In this document: positions 47,201 to 59,200 of the stretch, one piece after another
Position numbering within the stretch: position 1 is the stretch's first letter
Layout: each line of letters begins with the position of its first letter
Source: Siphonodentalium dalli
Lineage: Eukaryota > Mollusca > Scaphopoda > Gadilida > Siphonodentaliidae
Direction: 5' to 3'
NCBI GenBank assembly: GCA_032622095.1
Contig: CP136064.1
Location: 259,949,863 to 260,013,862 of the forward strand
Length of the DNA: 64,000 nt
Notes under the pieces: generated by a model
Databases searched by the model: none
The model's input: only the letters and a program-made list of their open reading frames with translations
Told to the model about the DNA's origin: nothing
Position numbers and translations under genes: made by a program

Positions 47201-50200
47201 TGTAGTGCGTACAAGCCTTTTATGCTCGCAGATGTCATGTACATATATCGGACACGGAATGTGGTAAAGTTCCCTGTAAATATATAGAGTCCGCATATAT
47301 TAAAAATGGGCCATGCATTGCGTACATAATGTTGTTCCTTGTATTCATTGCAAGGTCACGATATGACATAGCTTAATCACGGACAGTCATTTTCCCACCA
47401 AAATGACGTGTTTTCACTGTTTGATTTGATCGCGTACATAATTGTCTCTCGTGCATGGTATATTGTAAATATATATACAATTTTACTCGGGAGTCCCCGA
47501 ATACACAATCGATCGTGTCAGTTTCAGAAATAAAACTGCGCAGACCGGCGATGTTAATAGTACATTTCAATGCGATGTCGTAAGTTCTATATTTAGCCCG
47601 ATTCCAGGAATTTGCGTCATCCAGATTACGTTTCTGGGAACAGCTTTGTCACCGCCCAATTCCACGAAGGATTTAAGTTTGAGGTGCTAAAATACATTGT
47701 AAGTTTTCACAAACACAGCCCATAATTTAATAATCGCGTCGATTTCGATTAATTGTTTCAACACTAGACGACACTGGCACTCTAACCGATTTCAGGGATG
47801 ATGGGGGAATCCCCAGTCTGAAAACTCATTAATATTCCTGTATTCAAATAAGGCAATGTTTATAATTGCGATAAATGTTTCACCGTTTAAATGCTATATA
47901 ATAAAGAACAATGAAATGACGCTATAATAGATATTCTAATGCACTTAGGCCAATATACCCCCGGAAACACCACATATTTGCGGGGGGTTATTCATTCAAT
48001 ATCCTGTCGCAATGTATAGTCCGGTTCACCGCTTCTATGTTATATATTCCTACGCGCCAATATTGCCGTTAGCTGAATTCCTAATCTCGACCATGCCAAA
48101 CCCAGCCCCGCTCAATGTTCCGTTTCACTCCATGACGTCACCCTTACGCAGTACATGCCGGCGACGTTACGGAGTAGATTATAGAGTTGGCGCCTGTTCT
48201 ACTGACTTCCGTTACTAGCTCGTTGCTATATAAACAAACCAGCTACGTCGCTTTTTCGAAAATTGACAGTTAGTACATTCGCCCTGTATACATGTACAAA
48301 AGACCACACCGTTATATCCCACAAATGTCCGTGTCTCGATATCATTTGACCCCAAATTTCTTGACATGAACCGCGACAGACATGCACGGCGTGAAATACA
48401 TAGCATTGAGTAAACAATTTGCCATTGTTTCAATTCAACTTCAAGTTCCCGGTAAAATCGAAACCGCAATTTGTAAGTGGTAAACATCTGAAACAGACAT
48501 CAAGTACATGCAAGAACTGATTGTTGTGCATATTTATTTCTATTTGAGGTGGACATTTTTCATGTTTATCAGCATTTTTAACGATAAGAGCGATGGTAAT
48601 TGAGGGACTATATTTTATCTAGCGCATTAAATTTAAAATAAAAAGTCGTGAATTGGCTGAGTGTTTTCTATGGCCGCACATTTCGTTGATAATTATGAGG
48701 CATTTGTTTGTCTAAATAATGTTTTTAAGTTCGAAGAGCATTAGAATGAGGATAACAGTGTGGTGTTTTGTGATTTCGGAAAGGTACATGGCGAATATAC
48801 TGTGGCAAATACCCGTTAATGGGCTCCGGCTCCGCCGTCGCCCATTAACTAAATTTGCCACAGTATATTCGCCATGTACCTTTCCGAAATCACAAAACAC
48901 CACACTGTTATCCCCTAATTATTGAGCTGTACTGTAGTCATGTGGCATCATCTCTTTATTTACCATATGCGCATGCTGTTTACAATTACTCTACAACCAT
49001 AGTATTTGGCACGTGAGTGACGTGACATAATTATCCATGTTAGGAGAAAATACAAACTATAGATTAAATATTTTAAGTATCTTTGCAAATACAATTCTGT
49101 TATGTCTACTTGTTCTACGCGGGGTATTGGGGCCATGTGATCTGGCCTCAGAAACAGGAATGTGACTTTGTGTGGCCTAAAAATTAGTTTTCCGCAAAAT
49201 TTCAGGAAGCTCCAGTCATGGAAGGGTTAATGTTCCCAATCACTCTGTCATTTGGTCTCTAGTTTTTATGTTCCGATTGTAGAGGGTAAGAAACTCCTCA
49301 TTTAGCAAAAAAAATACAATTAATGATACATACACTGTCACTCTTGATGCATTTCAAGCTGGACACACTTTCTGGAATCAACCTGTAAATAACGGACAAA
49401 AAACATTGAAAGAACAGATCACACACCCCCATAAAAAGAACAGATCACACACCTCCATAGAAAGAACAGATCACACACCCCCATAGAAAGAACAGATCAC
49501 ACACCCCCATAGAAAGAACAGATCACACACCCCCATAGAAAGAACAGATCACACACCCCCATAGAAAGAACAGATCACACACCCCCATAGAAAGAACAGA
49601 TCACACACCCCCATAGAAAGAACAGATCACACACCCCCATAGAAAGAACAGATCACACACCCCCATAGAAAGAACAGATCACACACCCCCATAGAAAGAA
49701 CAGATCACACACCCCCATAGAAAGAACAGATCACACACCCCCATAGAAAGAACAGATCACACACCCCCATAGAAAGAACAGATCACACACCCCCATAGAA
49801 AGAACAGATCACACACCCCCATAGAAAGAACAGATCACACACCCCCATAGAAAGAACAGATCACACACCGTCATAGAAAGAACAGATCACACACCCCCAT
49901 AGAAAGAACAGATCACACACACCCCATAGAAAGAACAGATCACACACCCCCATAGAAAGAACAGATCACACACCCCCATAGAAAGAACAGATCACACACA
50001 CCCCATAGAAAGAACAGATCACACACCGTCATAGAAAGAACAGATCACACACCCCCATAGAAAGAACAGATCACACACACCCCATAGAAAGAACAGATCA
50101 CACACCCCCATAGAAAGAACAGATCACACACCCCCATAGAAAGAACAGATCACACACACCCCATAGAAAGAACAGATCACACACCCCCATAGAACAGATC

Positions 50201-53200
50201 ACACACCCCCATAGAAAGAACAGATCACACACCCCATAGAACAGATCACACACCCCCATAGAACAGATCACACACCCCCATAGAACAGATCACACACCCC
50301 CATAGAACAGATCACACACCCCCATAGAACAGATCACACACCCCCATAGAACAGATCACACACCCCCATAGAACAGATCACATACCCCCATAGAACAGAT
50401 CACACACCCCCATAGAACAGATCACACACCCCCATAGAAAGAACAGATCACACACCCCCATAGAAAGAACAGATCACACACCCCCATAGAAAGAACAGAT
50501 CACACACACCCCATAGAAAGAACAGATCACACACCCCCATAGAAAGAACAGATCACACACACCCCATAGAAAGAACAGATCACACACCCCCATAGAACAG
50601 ATCACACACCCCCCATAGAACAGATCACACACCCCCATAGAACAGATCACACACCCCCATAGAACAGATCACACACCCCCATAGAACAGATCACACACCC
50701 CCATAGAACAGATCACACACCCCCATAGAACAGATCACACACCCCCATAGAACAGATCACACACCCCCATAGAACAGATCACATACCCCCATAGAACAGA
50801 TCACACACCCCCATAGAACAGATCACACACCCCCATAGAAAGAACAGATCACACACCCCCATAGAAAGAACAGATCACACACCCCCATAGAAAGAACAGA
50901 TCACACACCCCCATAGAAAGAACATATCACACACCCCCATATAAAGAACAGATCACACACCCCCATAGAAAGAACAGATCACACACCCATAGAACAGATC
51001 ACATACCCCCATAGAACAGATCACACACCCCCATAGAACAGATCACACACCCCCATAGAAAGAACAGATCACACACCCCCATAGAAAGAACAGATCACAC
51101 ACCCCCATAGAAAGAACAGATCACACACCCCCATAGAAAGAACAGATCACACACCCCCATAGAACAGATCACACACCCCCATAGAAAGAACAGATCACAC
51201 ACACCCATAGAAAGAACAGATCACACACCCCCATAGAAAGAACAGATCACACACCCCCATAGAAAGAACAGATCACACACCCCCATAGAAAGAACAGATC
51301 ACACACCCCCATATAACAGATCACACACCCCCATATAACAGATCACACACCCCCATAGAAAGAATAGATCACACACACCATAGAAAGAACAGACCACACA
51401 CCCCCACATAAAGAACAGATCACACACCCCCATAGAAAGAACAGATCACACACCCCCATAGAAAGAACAGATCACACACCCCCATATAACAGATCACACA
51501 CCCCCATAGAAAGAATAGATCACACACACCATAGAAAGAACAGACCACACACCCCCATATAAAGAACAGATCACACACCCCCATAGAAAGAACAGATCAC
51601 ACACCCCCATAGAAAGAACAGATCACACACCCCCATAGAACAGATCACACACCCCCATAGAAAGAACAGATCACACACACCCATAGAAAGAACAGATCAC
51701 ACACCCCCATAGAAAGAACAGATCACACACCCCCATAGAAAGAACAGATCACACACACCCCATAGAAAGAACAGATCACACACCCCCATAGAACAGATCA
51801 CACACCCCCATAGAAAGAACAGATCACACACACCCATAGAAAGAACAGATCACACACCCCCATAGAAAGAACAGATCACACACCCCCATAGAAAGAACAG
51901 ATCACACACCCCCATAGAAAGAACAGATCACACACCCCCATAGAACAGATCACACACCCCCATAGAAAGAACAGATCACACACACCCATAGAAAGAACAG
52001 ATCACACACCCCCATAGAAAGAACAGATCACACACCCCCATAGAAAGAACAGATCACACACACCCCATAGAAAGAACAGATCACACACCCCCATAGAACA
52101 GATCACACACCCCCATAGAAAGAACAGATCACACACACCCATAGAAAGAACAGATCACACACCCCCATAGAAAGAACAGATCACACACCCCCATAGAAAG
52201 AACAGATCACACACCATCATAGAAAGAACAGATCACACACACCCCATAGAAAGAACAGATCACACACCCCCATAGAAAGAACAGATCACACACCCCCATA
52301 GAAAGAACAGATCACACACCCCCATAGAAAGAACAGATCACACACCCCCATAGAAAGAACAGATCACACACCATCATAGAAAGAACAGATCACACACCGT
52401 CATAGAAAGAACAGATCACACACCCCCATAGAAAGAACAGATCACACACCCCCATAGAAAGAACAGATCACACACCGTCATAGAAAGAACGGATCACACA
52501 CCCCCATAGAAAGAACGGATCACGCACCGTCATAGAAAGCGAAATTGTAAGTAATTCCATCCCAATTTGAATATAGTTAAAAATAACGAATGTCTACTTT
52601 CAAAAGCGGCTTGCATCATGGGAAAATAAAAAATATTTCAGTTCATGAATTAAGTAGTTTTCCCCATCAATTCATAAACACTGAATTTCCTTTTTCCTAT
52701 ACACGTTTTCTGATAAATTCACAGTTTTCTGAGAAATTTACAATTTACAATGATAAATTTTTTCATCACCTTCAATTTGATTCATTATAGGCAAAAATTT
52801 ATCACTGTCCATTCACTTATTCTTACTAAAATATTCTTGCCATTTACTTCACAATAATCTTTGAATCTCAAAATAAAATCAATTTTATTATAACTAAGCA
52901 TAATGAGATTATTTAATATATTTCATAATATTTTCAAGAAGATTGAAATATTCTGGACGCTCATGCATGGTATAGTGAACATTTCTATATCTCTCTTTTT
53001 GGGATGATGACAATTAATTTAGTGATATTTTTTCAAATATTGAGTGTATTATAAAAAGGTACATAATGGATTGAGATACTAATTTAACCTCACCTGTTAT
53101 GTCTGCACAGATACTGACTGTTAGATATTGAGATACTAATTTAACCTCACCTGTTATGTCTGCACAGATACTGACTGTTAGATATTGAGATACTAATTTA

Positions 53201-56200
53201 ACCTCACCTGTTATGTCTGCACAGATACTGACTGTTCGATATTGGATCGACTTTATCAGGATCCGCTAACCATTTACTGAGCCACTTAGCACTTATCCAT
53301 TCGCAGAACTCGACTGCAACAAAACCAGAAAGAATTAGAAAGAATGTCAATAAAAACTAAAACCTCAATGTGAGAACTAACATGGCTATGGTAGTAATTT
53401 TATAGTACTGTATTCACCTGTCAGTAAGCCCATCCCTGAGGATAAGCCCAGTCTATATTTTTGCTTCCCAAAAAATCATTGGAGGGGGGTCCTCGAAGAT
53501 AAGCCAACCCCAATGTTTAGAAATTAGAACTTAGAGGGCAAGTATACATTGATGTCAGGTTAACTCTGAATTCAGATGACAAAATTTCATGCACATATCG
53601 ACATACTCATCGAAGGAATATAGCATTACTCCAGCTAATTTCCAATGCAAACTCATTAATACTACCTGCCCCATTGTTTTTCACAAAATTCTGACAAAAT
53701 ATAAGATGATCTTTGTGCATTATTTTAAATATTTATCTGACATATAAATAAAACATAAAATAAATTATTTTCATTAAATAAAATAATACACATCATGTTT
53801 CATATAAACATGACATTAGATTAGCACTATGAATGCAAACTGAGATTTTGCATGTGGGGGGGGGGGGGGGGGGTCCTCGAAGTTAAGCCCAGACCCAAGT
53901 TTTTGTGTCAAAAAAATCACGCCCCCCCCCCCCCCCCCCCCACAGGCTTACTGTTGGGTGTATACAGTACATGAGGTTCTTTTTGCAATACCAACCATAA
54001 GTTCAAGAGTTGGAAATTTGGTGGAAGGAGATAAAAGTTAATGATACAAGATGTTTAATTTGTTCTCAATACTATCCTTTCACAGCAATCAACAATATTG
54101 TTTGCCTAAAATTAGAATAAATACGTTTTTTGTATTGTTCACCATCACTCAGGCTGATGACCTGCCCTATTAAATTATGTAAGTTTTATCCTCTTCAATA
54201 GAACTGTATCCTTTTATCACTATAATATCGTTTTATCATTATAATATCCTTTTATCTTTAAACGGACACGGCTCGTTCGAACTCCAAAATTCTGTTTACA
54301 TAATTTGTTAAGTATTTATTAACATACCTACATCTGCCTACATGGGAAGAATTCCGAACAAATTTGTTGATATATTGCTGAAAATATGTGTTTTGTTTCT
54401 GTTATTTTTCAATAAAATTGAGATTGTTTCATTTGTTCCAGTTCAAGAATTTCATGTTAAGATAACGCAACATACCTTTTTCTTGTTAAAATATGACTAG
54501 AATCCTAACAGTGATTTTTGGTGAAATTTCATACCGAGTTCTGTAAAAATATAATTTTTGAGGGATTGGGAGGGGCTGGGACCTCATGAATGGCATATCT
54601 CATTGCTCCAATGATCAGTTAATATGAATAGTACAAAAATAAAGTCACAAATCTGAACCAGTTCCATACAGCAGAAGATAATCTAGAAGATATTAGTGAA
54701 AAAACGTCAAAATTTCCACTTTCGACTACCATTTTGACGGCCATCTTGGACGGGAGTTCCAATTTTACCCTAAAAATGTGGCATTATATCTCTCAAAATC
54801 ATACTTAATGTATATGCCAAATTTTAAATCTCATATTTCATTGCAAGATTAATTGCGACATTTATTAAATTATATGATCACAAAACGCTCTTTAAATTTG
54901 GAAAACCCCATAAAAGAGGGAATTAAAGTGAAATTTCAGTGTGGCTCCATATCTAATATCAATTGGTATGTGAATATGTACATATGTGCAAAGTTTCATG
55001 CTTTAGTCACAATTTGAACAATTGCCTTGAAAATTGGACAATCTACTCCACTATTTCCAAACAGTCGCACGTTATTCCGTTTCTGAATCCAGAATTGAAA
55101 TGAATACAAATGGCGTAAATAGTGTTCAGGTTAGAAGTTATATTTTTTATGACTTCTTTGCATCTTTCTTGGCGTATCATACTCATAGAAAGGAAGTTAA
55201 GGTATTTATCAACCTATTTCGATACGGATAAAATTCAAAAGCAAATATTATAAGGTGTATTTAGGAGTGATAACCACCATGGGGCATTAAATGAGTGTAT
55301 GAAAGTACGAAGATCAAATGAAACTCTTCTGATTAACTTTTTGAAACTTTCACTGTGTACGTGAGAACACTCACCTTGGTCACAAAATAAGTCGAGGTAC
55401 ATGGACCTGATCTGATCGTGAGCCTCCCTCCCACTCTCTATGTTTTGAGCCTGGAAGAAAGTATCAGTTGAGTTTGAATATAAATATGGATGCAAAAGCT
55501 GAAGCTGGTTGGAAAAATAATCTAGCAATCATTCAAGTGCTTAGTTGGTGAATGAATCGAGTAACCCTTCCATGACTGGAGCTTCCTTAAATTTTTGCGA
55601 AAAACCTGTTCCAATGCATTCTCTTATATATGCGATAGGAGCCTCGCATATATGAGAGAATACATTGGCCTAACAATATGTGTCTTGCCTTGTAAGCCAG
55701 TGGATTCTCTGATATATGCAAAGGGCCCTATGGGAGCCAGGCCCCACGCTAGGAGGCGACTCGGGCGAAATTCTCGCCCTTGGGCTGGCGAAGTCGCCCT
55801 CGGATGTCCGCAAGGCGAAAACGAAGTCGCCTTCCAAATTTGACAAAACTAGCTTAGGATTTACAGTAATTTTACCGGTGAAAATCTGACTCGTTTTGCA
55901 AAAAAAAAAATATATCTAGATAGACTCAACTGTTCCAACGAGGCATTTTATTTAGCAATTATACATGGTGTACCCTATCCACATATTCTAATCAGGTTGT
56001 GTGATTTTGGAAATGGCAAATTGCTCTGACCACCGAAGTTTATGAATCGGATGATGAGCTACTGGTTCGTTTTAAGGAGACTGGAATTTAGACCTTACTT
56101 TGTTCTGTCGGGTCATTTTGTAACCGCAAATTGTATAGCCATACATGGTCACCACCGCTCATGCAGTAGCCAATGTGAACAAATAATAATTTAAACTAAA

Positions 56201-59200
56201 ACATATCTATGAATTTTCAATTTTACAAAAGTAGTTTGTGTTGGACTCAGTTTCCCAATCCAACTTTTTTACTTTTTGAATTGCATATTTATTATGTTTA
56301 CAAACAAGAACACATGCTTGCTTATTAATAAACACAGATGTTTGAATGTGCATTGGAAGTACTTTTAATGTTCTTAGTTAAATCAAACATCTACATAATA
56401 AACTATTACTATCCAAACTCATTTAAAAGGATTAATTTGTGTCAAAACTATGTGTTTGCAAATTACAATAATATTGTTGTCAATCTATCGCTCAGGCCAC
56501 GTGCGCAATATACGTCTGTCAACGGTTGCAAATTAATTGCATGTAGGCCTACTTTGTTACAATGCAGGTATTTAAATAACCTGCTGGTGTATATTATAAG
56601 CTCACCTGGTCTCTGTTAAGAACACATTACTAGTAATCACTACCTTTTGTGACACAGCTATCAAACTCGTCAAGTTTATTGCTTTAATCGGATTATCATC
56701 AGACATATATCACTGATCATACGGTCCTGATGATGCTACTCAACAATAAACTCATTCGAAACAAAATTAAAAGCTTTTACACCTCCTTAATTAGACCTAT
56801 TGTTTATTTTAACGGACACCCACATTACAGCAGTGGCCAAAAGCCATTTCCAAAAATTTAAATATATAATAACAATTCAGATATTAAAAGTTATGAAGTC
56901 AACAATTAATTTCTTCAGATAAAAAAATTAAAGTTAAAAATTTAGTTAAAATTTCAGATTATCGATCTATACAGGTGCTAAACTTGTGTTGTATCTTGCA
57001 AAATATGTTTTATCTTATTGTTTTATCCTATTTATTGATGTCATAAATAAAGCAAATTTTGAAAATTTCTCCCTGAAATCTCCCTAAATTTCCTGAAGTC
57101 TCCCTAAATTTCCTGGAGGGAGACTTCAAGTCTCCCTGTTCTGAACCCCTAGCCTGAGGCCTGATGGGAGCCTCACATATATAAAAGAATACATTGACCT
57201 AACAATATTTACCTTGACCTTGTAAGTCAGTGCATGTTGTTAGGCCAATGTATTCTCTTATATATGTGGGAGACTCGCATATATAAGAGAATGTGTTTTC
57301 GTAGAATTTCAGAATGGCTCCAGTCATGGAAGGGTTAACGATTTGTGTGGATGTTGCTCTTGGGTCACATTTCATAAAGGTTGGTCAATGACGGAAATAG
57401 ATGCTCTGTTCATCTTCATAGTAATTCAATCTATCAAAATCTTTAAAAGAAACAGAACAAAAAGCACTTTTTATCGGCATTAAATGCTATGAAGTCAAGT
57501 ATCCTTTTTCCAGTGATAAAATCTCTGGGTAACTTAATGTTAATCGTATCTATAGTAAAAAACTTTCCTGTTGAACTTGATTACGCAATTCCTGGCTGAG
57601 CGGTGATGCATTTGACGGGCATCATCAATCGTAACATGCTCTGTCAGCAGGCAATGCTGCTGAATCGATATCTAAAGTTAGTAGCTATCAAACAATTAGA
57701 ATACGTGTTTTAGCGATAAATATTCAAATTGAATTACAATGTAATATTACACACCTTTTGCTCATATGATTCCTGAATCCATCTCTCCAGACTTTCGTTG
57801 TCTTTCTCAATGTAATTTCTCACTTGCTTCGGAAGGCTGTCATATGACAACTCAGGAGATTCAGAGTTTTCTGAAAATTAGTGCAAACAATTAGAAATTA
57901 GGCCATGCAAATTAAATTTCCTGTTTCCTCAGGACAAACAATTTTTTAAATCACGTGAGTGCACATTTTTTAATTAATTTTTTTTATTATGGGGCATTCC
58001 AACCCTGTATCGGTTCGGTCTGGGTTTAATTTCAGCTGTCGTAGAAATTATTACCCAAAATTGTCCATAAAAGCTAACCATTTCATGACGGGAGCTGCAC
58101 TGGTTTAGCATTAAAGAACCTGTGCCAAATTGATAGATTAAATGTGATTTATTTCGTATAAAATCACCCAATAAATATCAATGACACATTTTTCACTGAG
58201 TTTGCCGACACAATTCATCATGACAGTCGAGTATGAATGCAGGGTTCTTGCACCAATTTTGAAATGAAATTCAAGGAGTTTCCAGGAGTATTTAGGGTAA
58301 TTTTCCAGGGTTTTTCCAGGTGTACAATACTAAATATTCAAGGGTTTTCCAGGAATTGAATATACCGGTACATGTACTTGATAATGGGCTCTAATGGGAC
58401 TAATTATTGATGTTACATGTATATCATATTTAAATATTCATACACATACTTGCACCTGTTCAACTAAATATAACGGTAAGTTTTAATAAGCAGAAATTAT
58501 TTCTCAATCACACGTATAACACATATACTCACAGTACTGTGGCAAAAGGAATTGTCATTTTTGATTCTGTCCAAAGTTCAAGACATGAACCTAGCCCGAA
58601 CACACTCAAGTACATGGTTTTATTTTCACCACAGGAGAACTGGTTGGCGATGGAACTGTCTGGGAACATTTTTTTTAATGTTCTGCTCATTGTACTACAG
58701 CTGTTGTAACTGTAGTGCTTAGATACCACCATTACTGTAGCAGACCACAATAATTCAGCTTTTAGAATGTAAATATAACCCCAGCTGGCATTCACAGCCA
58801 CAATACAGTCAATGGCTGATTGCGGTGGAGGGTAACGCTTTCGTGGCGAGATGTCGCCTTTGTTATAAAAACTTTGATGCTTCAAATATGGGTGAACATG
58901 CACTTAAATCCCACATGAAAGGGGCAAAACACGTGACAGCTTCTCAAAATATACAATCGACAGCCACATTATCAAGCTTCATGCCTCCATCGTCTGCAAG
59001 TTCTAACACTGTCCCTCACCCTCGGGAGGTGTCCGCATCTGACAGAGACGGTATATCAACAAACAATGAAACAAGTACGGGTACTCAACTAGGTCCTATT
59101 GCAGTTTCATCTGAGGTATGCTTTGGTGAATTCATTGAATTTTCTAGGTCATAATATTGCATCATGTATGGGCAGACAACTCACATATTTACGCATACTC

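Noticed and set aside
46928-47287. 119-aa ORF as a host gene
   Set aside because: Lies wholly within a hAT-like element with target duplications, and no domain could be recognised; kept only as part of that element.
49405-52548. CRISPR-like array of short repeats
   Set aside because: Units are head-to-tail with no unique spacers, in an animal intron; it is a minisatellite.
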